Positions 7,325-13,236 of a DNA stretch of 64,000 nt are shown in pieces (the stretch's first letter is position 1; each line of letters starts with the position of its first letter). The notes under the pieces are model-generated. The model was not told the DNA's origin, searched no databases, and was given only the letters and a program-made list of their open reading frames with translations. Made by a program: the position numbers and the translations under genes. The stretch lies in the IMG/VR virus record IMGVR_UViG_3300044613_001835, positions 1-64,000 of that record; one strand, written 5' to 3'. This DNA comes from a virus.

Positions 7325-7333
7325 ATTATATCA
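7325..7333 (-). promoter_or_regulatory. Extended -10 leaderless promoter
   Basis: TGA-TATAAT on the minus strand, then CGGTAT and the ATG of the 239-residue gene. Six bases between -10 box and ATG imply an mRNA with no leader. No -35 match. Confidence 0.65.
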
Positions 7334-7337
7334 GACT

Positions 7338-7679
7338 TTAGTTATTTGGATGCTTACCAGACAGCCTTTTGAGTTCTTCAATAGACCATTTTTCACGTTT
7401 GTTTAATTTAGATATTTCTGCCTCATCAAATGACTTTGAGGCCAGGGTAACTATTGGATCTTTGGATAATAGATCTATATCCACATACCCTCTCTCCCAC
7501 AAAGAAAGTATTTCAGAGTTTACAGAGTTTATATGGTCATTATATAATTCTGGCATTAGTTCTTTAATTTTTGGAGTAAAGGCATATAACAATGATCCAT
7601 CTTCAGAGTCAATGCCCGCAACCTCTAAACCACCTTCAAGAATAAGTTTTTCAATTATCTTGTCTTCTTCTTTATCCAT
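7338..7679 (-). CDS. Small acidic protein, unknown
   Basis: 113 residues, highly charged, helical. It contains GGLEVAGIDSEDGSLLYAFT near the N-terminus and a helical middle typical of small phage proteins with a winged-helix look, but I cannot assign a family. It overlaps the thioredoxin gene upstream by 8 bases. No cysteines or signal sequence. Confidence 0.5.
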   Translation of the reverse strand: MDKEEDKIIEKLILEGGLEVAGIDSEDGSLLYAFTPKIKELMPELYNDHINSVNSEILSLWERGYVDIDLLSKDPIVTLASKSFDEAEISKLNKREKWSIEELKRLSGKHPNN

Positions 7680-7923
7680 TGATAAACTCTTCTATTTGCT
7701 CTTTAGTTTTTGCACCATTCATACGTTTTATTTCTTTGCTATCTTCAATTAATATAAAAGTAGGTATTGCTTTAATTTCAAACTTTCTACAAAGTTCTCC
7801 ATTATCGTCAGCATCTATGAATTGAATTTTAATTACATTATCTTTATTAAATTCTTCAGCAATAGGTCTAGTACGCTTGCATGGATTGCACCACTCCGCT
7901 GTAAAATAAAGTATATGTTTCAT
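7672..7923 (-). CDS. Thioredoxin-like protein
   Basis: 83 residues, a short thioredoxin. The first strand LYFTAEWCNPCKRTRP carries the redox pair in the form WCNPCK, and the cis-proline appears in IKAIPTFILI. The standard family has about 105 residues, so the first beta-alpha unit is absent. Phage thioredoxins act as reductants for ribonucleotide reductase or as polymerase processivity factors; no ribonucleotide reductase is seen here. Its start overlaps the stop of the nuclease gene. Confidence 0.88.
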   Translation of the reverse strand: MKHILYFTAEWCNPCKRTRPIAEEFNKDNVIKIQFIDADDNGELCRKFEIKAIPTFILIEDSKEIKRMNGAKTKEQIEEFING

Positions 7924-8330
7924 TACTTGCCAGACTTTGCTCTAGCCTTTTTTAATACTTCAAAATCTTTAATCTTAGTTTCCCCAAGATATCCCCAAGC
8001 ATATCCATCGTTAATCATCTTATTATTAATTGATTCAGACTCTCCGTTAATATAAATCCAGCCAAGAATACGTCCATATTTTTCAGATGAGTTCATTTTT
8101 TCTGTACGAATAACTACAGACTTTGCATCCTTAAGTTGTTTCTTTAAATATTCTTTAGATTCAAGACCAAGAACTTTTTCAGCCTTATCTGTTGTACGTG
8201 ACTCTGGCGTATCAATGCCAGCCAAACGAACACGGGATGAAAATAAAATATCAAAACCTAAATCAATAATTACATCAATGGTATCTCCATCAACAACATT
8301 TTTTACTTCTTTTACAAAATACTCATACAT
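7923..8330 (-). CDS. Staphylococcal-nuclease-like (thermonuclease) protein
   Basis: 135 residues covering one SNase domain: VVDGDTIDV near residue 12, VRLAGIDTPE with the catalytic Arg and metal-binding Asp near 34-43, and KYGRILGWIY carrying the second catalytic Arg. There is no signal peptide, so it would act in the cytoplasm, perhaps in host DNA breakdown. It is followed without a gap by the thioredoxin gene. The leader has a weak site (AGGGAAA) and a good extended -10 upstream. Confidence 0.9.
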   Translation of the reverse strand: MYEYFVKEVKNVVDGDTIDVIIDLGFDILFSSRVRLAGIDTPESRTTDKAEKVLGLESKEYLKKQLKDAKSVVIRTEKMNSSEKYGRILGWIYINGESESINNKMINDGYAWGYLGETKIKDFEVLKKARAKSGK

Positions 8331-8362
8331 GTTATTTCCCTGACTTTTCTAGTAATTAATAT

Positions 8363-8371
8363 ATTATAACA
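8363..8371 (-). promoter_or_regulatory. Extended -10 promoter before nuclease-thioredoxin
   Basis: TGT-TATAAT on the minus strand overlaps the stop codon of the methyltransferase gene upstream and stands about 33 bases before the nuclease ATG. No clear -35. Confidence 0.55.
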
Positions 8372-9074
8372 CTTCTATTAAGACTTGCATTTGACATACA
8401 GCAATATATTTATAGTTTATGTTATTTTTTTTACAATATTCTTGCCATGCTTTAAATTCACAATTTTCCCAACCATGAAAACCAAAATATTCATCAAACA
8501 AAATAAGAGTTCCAGGGACAATCCTGCTTGGTCCAATTTCATTAAGTACAGTCAATGTGGACTCATAAGTATCACAATCTATATTAATTAATGAAAATAC
8601 ACCTTTATTGTTATTTAACCATTTTGGCAAACTTTCAGAAAAAGATCCTTTGACCAAACAAACATTTTCATCTACATTTGGAATAACTCCATTTTGATCA
8701 AAACTTCCTTTATAATGATCTAAAACATAGTCTTCTTCTAGTCCTCTAAATGAGTCAAAACCAAAAATTTTTTTAGGATAAATTAATTTTGCCAAAAAAT
8801 TAATTGATACTCCTTGAAAAACTCCAAATTCTGCTATATGACCATCTATTTTTATTTTAGAAACTGCACATTGCCACATGCTTGGCTTATGGCTACCGCT
8901 AAAGATTGTTGCTCCAGGCATATTATTTTCTGCATAATCAGCAGACTTTTCAACTGCTCTATTAGATAAAACAAGTGGAACACGTTTGTATAAAAGATTA
9001 TATAATTGTGAATTTAATAACTTAACTTCTTCAATTAAAAGTGAGGAATCTACATTTGTGTCATTAAGTGTCAT
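8364..9074 (-). CDS. TylF/MycF-type class I O-methyltransferase
   Basis: 236 residues. The SAM-binding motif is HIAEFGVFQGVSINFLA. FGFDSFRGLEE is the second strand, then INIDCDTYESTLTVL and GTLILFDEYFGFHGWE, the metal-binding region typical of the macrocin-O-methyltransferase family. These enzymes methylate sugar hydroxyls in macrolides and in surface polysaccharides. In a phage the substrate could be a cell-wall sugar or a virion glycan; nothing here decides it. Its start overlaps the 84-residue zinc protein gene by 4 bases. Confidence 0.85.
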   Translation of the reverse strand: MTLNDTNVDSSLLIEEVKLLNSQLYNLLYKRVPLVLSNRAVEKSADYAENNMPGATIFSGSHKPSMWQCAVSKIKIDGHIAEFGVFQGVSINFLAKLIYPKKIFGFDSFRGLEEDYVLDHYKGSFDQNGVIPNVDENVCLVKGSFSESLPKWLNNNKGVFSLINIDCDTYESTLTVLNEIGPSRIVPGTLILFDEYFGFHGWENCEFKAWQEYCKKNNINYKYIAVCQMQVLIEVL

Positions 9075-9325
9075 TCTTTTATTAATCTTTCTCTTTCATC
9101 AATAATTTCAACCATAAACTTCATCATTTTGTCATAGCCAACTGCATTGTCCATAATTTTATTATAATGATGGCTACAGAAAAGTAATTCTCCTGAATTA
9201 CCAATTACTTTAACATATGCCTGTGCAGCGCATGAGTCACAACGATCTGTTGCATCTAAAAGCCATACTTTAGGTTTTACACTTGGATGATCTTTAATTG
9301 CACTATTCATAGTATTATTATACAT
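9071..9325 (-). CDS. DUF7455-like actinobacterial zinc protein
   Basis: 84 residues (79 if it starts at the ATG at 9310). The core DRCDSCAAQAYVKV followed by SGELLFCSHHYNK gives CxxC and CxHH, the pattern of a small family widespread in Actinobacteria (DUF7455). One zinc ion is likely. The ATG at 9325 directly abuts the TAG of the FmdB-like gene. The ATG at 9310 is preceded at six bases by TATAAT, matching leaderless starts elsewhere in this genome. The family is a second host marker besides WhiB. Confidence 0.78.
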   Translation of the reverse strand: MYNNTMNSAIKDHPSVKPKVWLLDATDRCDSCAAQAYVKVIGNSGELLFCSHHYNKIMDNAVGYDKMMKFMVEIIDERERLIKE

Positions 9326-9499
9326 CTACTTTCTGTTATCGGTGCTATAGAAGCCACGGCCATTAAAAATTATACCTGGAGAACTCCATACTCTTTGCAT
9401 AGATTCATTACAACATATTGGAAATTGTTCGTCGCCAATTAATTTTTCAAATTCAATTTGTGCACTACAAACAGAACATTTATAGTCATATCTTGGCAT
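9326..9499 (-). CDS. FmdB-family zinc-ribbon protein
   Basis: 57 residues: MPRYDYKCSVCSAQIEFE, then ICCNESMQRV, and the typical end SSPGIIFNGRGFYSTDN. CxxC and a CC pair form the usual FmdB/CxxC_CxxC_SSSS ribbon; the second knuckle is CC instead of CxxC, which may weaken zinc binding. Start chosen by AAGGAG eight bases upstream. These ribbons are common in actinobacterial phages and may act in regulation. It is the first gene after a good promoter at 9559-9587. Confidence 0.82.
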   Translation of the reverse strand: MPRYDYKCSVCSAQIEFEKLIGDEQFPICCNESMQRVWSSPGIIFNGRGFYSTDNRK

Positions 9500-9558
9500 C
9501 TAATAACTCCTTTTTAAAAATAATAAGCAGTTTATGGACATGCTCAGGTCTACTATAT

Positions 9559-9587
9559 ATTATACAGTTTTAGTTACTTTTTTGCAA
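9559..9587 (-). promoter_or_regulatory. Sigma-70-type promoter for FmdB-like gene
   Basis: TTGCAA, 17-base spacer, TATAAT on the minus strand, about 60 bases before the ATG at 9499. It overlaps the 3' end of hsp20, so the downstream genes can be transcribed independently of it. Confidence 0.65.
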
Positions 9588-10005
9588 CCTTGATAGCAAT
9601 TTCTTTTGGCTTTTTATCTTCTGGAATAATGCGATCAATGTCAATATGCAACATACCATCTTTCATTTCAGCACCAGTTACTTCCATATATTCACCAAGA
9701 GCGAATGTGCGGGTAAACTTACGACCAGCAATTCCTTTATGAACAATTTCTGCATCTGCTACCTCTATAAGTTCTCCTTTAATAATTAATGTTCCATTAT
9801 CTACAGAAACATTGATATCATCTTTAGAGAATCCAGCAACTGCTAAAGACAACTTATATGTGTCTTCATCTAATTTTAAAATGTCATATGGCGGATATGC
9901 CTGACGAGTTGCCAGATTATGTACTGCATTTAAACGGTCTAACTCTCTGTTGAAACCAATAAAAAAAGGATCCTTAAAAAGATCCAGTGCAAATGAACTT
10001 ACCAT
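9574..10005 (-). CDS. Small heat-shock protein, Hsp20 family
   Basis: 143 residues, normal length for bacterial Hsp20. The alpha-crystallin domain spans about 42-135, with YKLSLAVAGFSKDDINVSV and the ARTFALGEY-like segment (FTRTFALGEYMEV). The C-terminal KKPKEIAIKVAKK carries an I/V-x-I/V-like motif (IAIKV) used in oligomer contacts. Phage Hsp20s are known from cyanophages and are thought to help virion protein folding or protect the host during infection. The leader holds a hairpin; see the separate entry. AAGGAG precedes the ATG. Confidence 0.92.
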   Translation of the reverse strand: MVSSFALDLFKDPFFIGFNRELDRLNAVHNLATRQAYPPYDILKLDEDTYKLSLAVAGFSKDDINVSVDNGTLIIKGELIEVADAEIVHKGIAGRKFTRTFALGEYMEVTGAEMKDGMLHIDIDRIIPEDKKPKEIAIKVAKK

Positions 10006-10037
10006 GTTATATTCTCCTTTTCAGCGAGTTTCATTTT

Positions 10038-10062
10038 TTGTATCTCCATTTGGCAGATACAA
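10038..10062 (-). promoter_or_regulatory. Hairpin in hsp20 mRNA leader
   Basis: On the minus strand TTGTATCT and AGATACAA form an 8-bp stem around a 9-base loop that can add two C-G pairs. It starts right after the likely transcription start and ends about 32 bases before the hsp20 ATG. No run of U follows, so it is not a terminator. Confidence 0.5.
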
Positions 10063-10066
10063 TCCT

Positions 10067-10075
10067 ATTATATCA
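10067..10075 (-). promoter_or_regulatory. Extended -10 promoter for hsp20
   Basis: TGA-TATAAT on the minus strand between tRNA-Thr and hsp20, with no convincing -35 (that position falls inside the tRNA gene). Confidence 0.55.
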
Positions 10076-10082
10076 CTTGTTG

Positions 10083-10154
10083 AGCCCCCTGTAGGATTTG
10101 AACCTACGACAACCCGCTTACAAGGCGGGTACTCTACCACTGAGTTAAGGAGGC
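10083..10154 (-). tRNA. tRNA-Thr (anticodon TGT)
   Basis: A 72-base cloverleaf on the minus strand: acceptor GCCTCCT pairs with AGGGGGC (one U-G), anticodon stem CCCGC/GCGGG with loop CTTGTAA, T arm GTAGG-TTCAAAT-CCTAC, discriminator T. CA follows in the DNA but a full CCA is not encoded. Confidence 0.93.
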
Positions 10155-10156
10155 AG

Positions 10157-10228
10157 TACCCCCAAGGGGAATTGAACCCCTGCTACCACCGTGAAAGGGT
10201 GATGTCCTGACCACTAGACGATGAGGGC
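10157..10228 (-). tRNA. tRNA-Glu (anticodon TTC)
   Basis: A 72-base cloverleaf: acceptor GCCCTCA with TGGGGGT (G-U at the first pair), anticodon loop CTTTCAC, T arm AGGGG-TTCAATT-CCCCT, discriminator A. It is two bases from tRNA-Thr, so the pair is processed from one transcript. Confidence 0.93.
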
Positions 10229-10232
10229 ATGG

Positions 10233-10303
10233 AGCGGATAGCGGGAATCGGACCCGCACATTAACCTTGGCAAGGTTACGCACTACCACTATGCAATATC
10301 CGC
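10233..10303 (-). tRNA. tRNA-Gly (anticodon GCC)
   Basis: A 71-base cloverleaf: acceptor GCGGATA with TATCCGC, anticodon loop TTGCCAA, T arm GCGGG-TCCGATT-CCCGC, discriminator T. It is the first tRNA of the three-gene cluster in transcription order, 18 bases after the secreted-protein gene. Confidence 0.93.
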
Positions 10304-10321
10304 AACACTATTTAGTTATTA

Positions 10322-11002
10322 TTACTTAGTCCAACCGTCTAAAAGTATTAACAATCTACTAATTTTTGATTGCAACAAAGTAAGATTTCGTTCTATAAGT
10401 ATAGAGGAAACTTCTTCTGCAGTTTTTCTTTCTGCAAATATTGTTGATTCTGTTCTTGTAGATGTACTAGTTACTTCGGTTGCACTAACAACTGCAGTAA
10501 CACTATCTTTAAGTGGTAAAGTCTTAAGTTCAATTTGATCAAAAGTTTTTCCAATTGTATCTTCATAAGAAAAACTCTTTTGATTTCCTTCGGATATAGT
10601 AACGGAAACAGTGCTTGTTTCAGTATTTGTTGTATTTGTAACAACATCTATTTTATTAACAACAACTTCATTATTAATTGTAAATGATCCACTAGAATAA
10701 ACAACATCTTTTCCTGGAGTATTAGAATGATTATAGTGTCCACCTTGATTTTGTCCAGTGGAACTTGCTGCTACTTGTGGAACTACTCTAGTACCATCTG
10801 GAAGAGTTCCACTACCGCAAAATGATGGTTGACACACAATAACGTTAGTCACAACTCCAGAATTATCTAGAACTGCATAAGTGTGACATGGATCTGCTAC
10901 AGAACATTCTCCTGCATTTGCTGCAACTGGAACTGAAATAAATACAAAAGATGAAGCAATTACCCCAAAAATTGTACCAATAACCTTATTTTTTAGTTTC
11001 AT
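10322..11002 (-). CDS. Secreted phage protein, unknown
   Basis: 226 residues with a signal peptide (MKLKNKVIGTIFGVIASSF then VPVAANAG, likely cut after ANA). The mature N-terminus has four cysteines (ECSVADPC and VCQPSFCGSG) that could form disulfides. Then comes a low-complexity Thr/Ser/Val beta-rich region and a helical C-terminus ending in GWTK. I recognise no domain. Export, disulfides and its place among lysis and surface genes suggest a cell-surface or virion-surface role. AAGGGG precedes the ATG. Confidence 0.7.
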   Translation of the reverse strand: MKLKNKVIGTIFGVIASSFVFISVPVAANAGECSVADPCHTYAVLDNSGVVTNVIVCQPSFCGSGTLPDGTRVVPQVAASSTGQNQGGHYNHSNTPGKDVVYSSGSFTINNEVVVNKIDVVTNTTNTETSTVSVTISEGNQKSFSYEDTIGKTFDQIELKTLPLKDSVTAVVSATEVTSTSTRTESTIFAERKTAEEVSSILIERNLTLLQSKISRLLILLDGWTK

Positions 11003-11017
11003 TTTACCCCTTAGTTT

Positions 11018-11224
11018 TTAAGATATCATCAATCTGATGACATGACAACATGGGTCGCCTCCTGCTTCCCACTCTTCTTGCTCTTCTTCCCCCATATATT
11101 CGTATCCACCATCATGTGTATTGCAATAAGGTGGTGTTACCCAACCTCTTTCAATACCGTTTTCAAGCCAGATACCAAATTCTGTCTCTTCTGGAGACAA
11201 ATCTTCTTTATATGAATGATTCAT
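11018..11224 (-). CDS. Small acidic protein with His/Cys, unknown
   Basis: 68 residues, very acidic. Cysteines and histidines (TPPYCNTHDGGYEY and GGDPCCHVIRL) could bind one metal ion. Conserved-looking ENGIERGWVTPPYC. The ATG stands six bases after TATACT with TTGACG at ideal spacing, so it is the clearest leaderless gene in the window. Function unknown. Confidence 0.6.
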   Translation of the reverse strand: MNHSYKEDLSPEETEFGIWLENGIERGWVTPPYCNTHDGGYEYMGEEEQEEWEAGGDPCCHVIRLMIS

Positions 11225-11230
11225 ATTGTA

Positions 11231-11259
11231 AGTATACCTTTAAATGCTTACTACGTCAA
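11231..11259 (-). promoter_or_regulatory. Complete sigma-70-type promoter giving a leaderless mRNA
   Basis: TTGACG, 17 bases, TATACT, six bases, ATG on the minus strand. The -35 lies inside the 3' end of the HslV-like gene. This is the best-supported of the leaderless promoters. Confidence 0.75.
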
Positions 11260-11770
11260 CTGGGCCCATGCAAGTTGGACTAAATTTAATAGCAGCATTT
11301 ACTGCTCCAACCACTCTTTTACGAGCATCTTTAGATTTTTCTGTAGCATGTAAATAACCATAAGCATATTCAGCCCCAGACCCCATTGCTAAATAATCTA
11401 AATTATATTTAGATAAAGACATATCAACTGCATTGTGTTCATATATTTGTCCCTTTATACAAATAATTAAACCAAGATCAGCCTCTTTACCAGTATCAAC
11501 CCACCAGTCATTATAAAAATTTTTTAATTGTTTAATAAATTTAGTTTGCATAAACTTATCTAAATCTTTTATATCTGGCACATACGGATTAAAATTATAC
11601 CGAATACGTTCTCCATCTAATGATCCTGCATATCCAAGTAAATATGGGCCAAGTTTCCAAACTTTTGGAGCAGTCAAAGAAAGTATGGTGTTATCATCTG
11701 AGGCACCACGTTCACCAGCCATATATATTTTGTTAGTTGCTGAATCACGAACAACGGCCAGAACAGTCAT
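11240..11770 (-). CDS. Proteasome beta/HslV-like Ntn hydrolase
   Basis: 176 residues, the length of HslV. It begins M-T-V-L-A-V-V-R, so removal of Met exposes an N-terminal Thr, the nucleophile of the family. APKVWKLG carries the Lys33 equivalent (K36 with Met counted) and GYAGSLDGE matches the GFAG block. The usual Asp17 position reads Glu (AGERG). No propeptide and no HslU or other unfoldase gene is visible. It could be a peptidase without a partner, use a host ATPase, or have another amidase role. A full promoter stands upstream and GGGGGA precedes the ATG. Confidence 0.8.
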   Translation of the reverse strand: MTVLAVVRDSATNKIYMAGERGASDDNTILSLTAPKVWKLGPYLLGYAGSLDGERIRYNFNPYVPDIKDLDKFMQTKFIKQLKNFYNDWWVDTGKEADLGLIICIKGQIYEHNAVDMSLSKYNLDYLAMGSGAEYAYGYLHATEKSKDARKRVVGAVNAAIKFSPTCMGPVDVVSI

Positions 11771-11799
11771 AAAAAATCCCCCTAGAATATACTATTTAA

Positions 11800-11827
11800 G
11801 TATACCAAACCATTTTTACTTAGTCAA
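11800..11827 (-). promoter_or_regulatory. Sigma-70-type promoter for HslV-like gene
   Basis: TTGACT, 16 bases, TATACT on the minus strand, about 30 bases before the ATG at 11770, in the gap after the endolysin gene. Confidence 0.7.
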
Positions 11828-11833
11828 AGACCT

Positions 11834-12409
11834 TTATTTAATAGTTTGACCACATGCTGAGCATGTTTTAGGCTTAGCAGCAGCCTTTTTAGTAGTACCC
11901 GCAGGGGCAGAGCCAAACTTAGGTCTACCAAACCCTACAATAGAAACCATTATATTTTTTTTATTTTTCTTATATGCACGAAGTTTTTTAGATACTTGGC
12001 CACCATTACGTTGGCTACCTTTTTCATCAGGGCTGGTATTTCCTTCAATGCACCAGACTGTTCCATCTTCATTATCTTTTACGACAATTCCTACGTGACT
12101 AATCCTATCAACACCATCTGATGGAAAATCAAAATAGGCAATATCTCCTGGCTCTGGATCTGCCAAGTCTCCATCAATCCAAGACCCAGCCTTTTTAAAT
12201 GCTTGTGCTCCACCTGGAGTATAAACAGTGTTTGGAACTTTTACCCCTGCCTCATTAGCACACCAGTTAACAAATGATCCGCACCATGGCTGAAAGTTAG
12301 CCTTTGTATAGGCGCCATATTTAGTTTCATTATCTTTAGGCCCTTCAATGGTTCCTACCTCTGCTGTAGCAACTTCAATTAAACGTGCTGCTGTACCTTG
12401 ATCTGCCAT
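11834..12409 (-). CDS. CHAP-type endolysin with C-terminal cysteine pair
   Basis: 191 residues. The catalytic domain spans about 5-150: PWCGSFVNWCANEAG carries the nucleophile Cys, HVGIVV the His, and WCIEGNTS the third polar residue, as in CHAP/NlpC amidases that cut peptidoglycan peptides. A lysine/alanine linker leads to CSACGQTIK at the very C-terminus, half a zinc knuckle, where a wall-binding domain would normally be. No signal peptide, so a holin is needed; candidates lie immediately upstream. Confidence 0.88.
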   Translation of the reverse strand: MADQGTAARLIEVATAEVGTIEGPKDNETKYGAYTKANFQPWCGSFVNWCANEAGVKVPNTVYTPGGAQAFKKAGSWIDGDLADPEPGDIAYFDFPSDGVDRISHVGIVVKDNEDGTVWCIEGNTSPDEKGSQRNGGQVSKKLRAYKKNKKNIMVSIVGFGRPKFGSAPAGTTKKAAAKPKTCSACGQTIK

Positions 12410-12411
12410 TT

Positions 12412-12819
12412 TTATTTATCCCAATCTGTATCAACTGGTTGTTCTTCTGGCATTGCACCATCTGGCTTTGCTGCTAGACGTGCTGCTGTTGCATCAATTT
12501 CTGCCTCTAATTTTTTGTCTGCTTGTGTATTTTTTGCATCCATTTCTTTATTGGCTAATTGTGCTGACATTACATCTTTAGCACCAGACTGACCAATAAG
12601 AAGTCCTGCAAGTGTTCCTGTAATAAAAGTAGCAACGCTACCTAAAACGTTAAAAAACATCTTGTCATTTTCAGACTGTGCGCCGATAGGTTGCGACACA
12701 AATAAAAGACCATATAAAATTCCTACTGAAGTAAGAAATAAAATTGATCCTAATGTAATACCTAATATAAACTTTAATCTTGCGTCTAAATCTTGTGGAG
12801 ATAGTTTTTCTTTAGCCAT
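12412..12819 (-). CDS. Two-helix membrane protein, possible holin
   Basis: 135 residues. Two membrane helices (about 17-43 and 57-80) with a glycine-rich second helix, then a charged alanine-rich helical tail ending in acidic residues. It lies 2 bases before the endolysin gene and after the lipoprotein gene, so a holin or antiholin role is plausible by position. The 58-residue protein at 13058-13234 is the rival candidate. GGGGGA precedes the ATG. Confidence 0.6.
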   Translation of the reverse strand: MAKEKLSPQDLDARLKFILGITLGSILFLTSVGILYGLLFVSQPIGAQSENDKMFFNVLGSVATFITGTLAGLLIGQSGAKDVMSAQLANKEMDAKNTQADKKLEAEIDATAARLAAKPDGAMPEEQPVDTDWDK

Positions 12820-13036
12820 TATTTGTTCCCCCTGTTGTATTTATGTCTATTTTTGTGTCTATCTTAATCATATCTTTTGTACATGTTCCAGATGCTTCAC
12901 AAATTGGGGGATTGCATTCAGCCTTCTCCCAATTGTCAGGATTTTGACAAGGATATCTATAGAAACCTTGATAGCCACATCCAGCCAATGAAAATATTAG
13001 TACTGAAATTAATGATAGGTTACGAAAGGTTTTCAT
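12812..13036 (-). CDS. Small lipoprotein of the lysis region
   Basis: 74 residues from the ATG at 13036 (an earlier in-frame ATG is at 13045). The N-terminus MKTFRNLSLISVLIFSLAGC is a lipoprotein signal with lipobox LAGC. The mature part is cysteine-rich (YPCQNP, AECNPPICEASGTC). Similar small lipoproteins occur near lysis genes of aquatic phages. In a Gram-positive host it would be an outer-face membrane lipoprotein, perhaps for superinfection exclusion. The start at 13036 was chosen because TATAAT lies seven bases before it and the signal peptide is then of normal length. Confidence 0.7.
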   Translation of the reverse strand: MKTFRNLSLISVLIFSLAGCGYQGFYRYPCQNPDNWEKAECNPPICEASGTCTKDMIKIDTKIDINTTGGTNNG

Positions 13037-13043
13037 AACCTCC

Positions 13044-13049
13044 ATTATA
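13044..13049 (-). promoter_or_regulatory. -10 element just before lipoprotein ATG
   Basis: TATAAT on the minus strand followed by GGAGGTT and the ATG at 13036. The intervening GGAGG may act as a ribosome site for a longer mRNA only at a very short distance (2 bases), so a leaderless start is the alternative. Confidence 0.45.
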
Positions 13050-13057
13050 CTATACTA

Positions 13058-13234
13058 TTACTCTTCTTCTTTACGGATTCCTATGGTTGCAAACCATATG
13101 GCTACTGATGCTAGGGTTACATACCCAACCACCGTCTTTGCGCTACCCTCTAAAACCACCCATGCCACAAAGAAGCCAAGAAATGTAAAGTTTTCATTGA
13201 GGATTGCCATGCCCCATTCTTTCAACTTTTTCAT
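13058..13234 (-). CDS. 58-residue membrane protein, holin candidate
   Basis: MKKLKEWGMAILNENFTFLG, two hydrophobic helices (about 15-29 and 35-50) and a charged KEEE end. Basic N-terminus, two helices and charged C-terminus match small class II holins. AGGAGAAGGAG stands just before the ATG, overlapping the end of the 885-residue gene. It lies at the head of the lipoprotein, membrane protein and endolysin genes. Holin function is inferred from size, topology and place. Confidence 0.65.
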   Translation of the reverse strand: MKKLKEWGMAILNENFTFLGFFVAWVVLEGSAKTVVGYVTLASVAIWFATIGIRKEEE

Positions 13235-13236
13235 TT

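Noticed and set aside
10005-10051. 16-codon upstream frame in the hsp20 leader, ending in the hsp20 start
   Set aside because: The short frame has no ribosome site and its overlap with the hsp20 ATG can be chance; no evidence beyond its presence.
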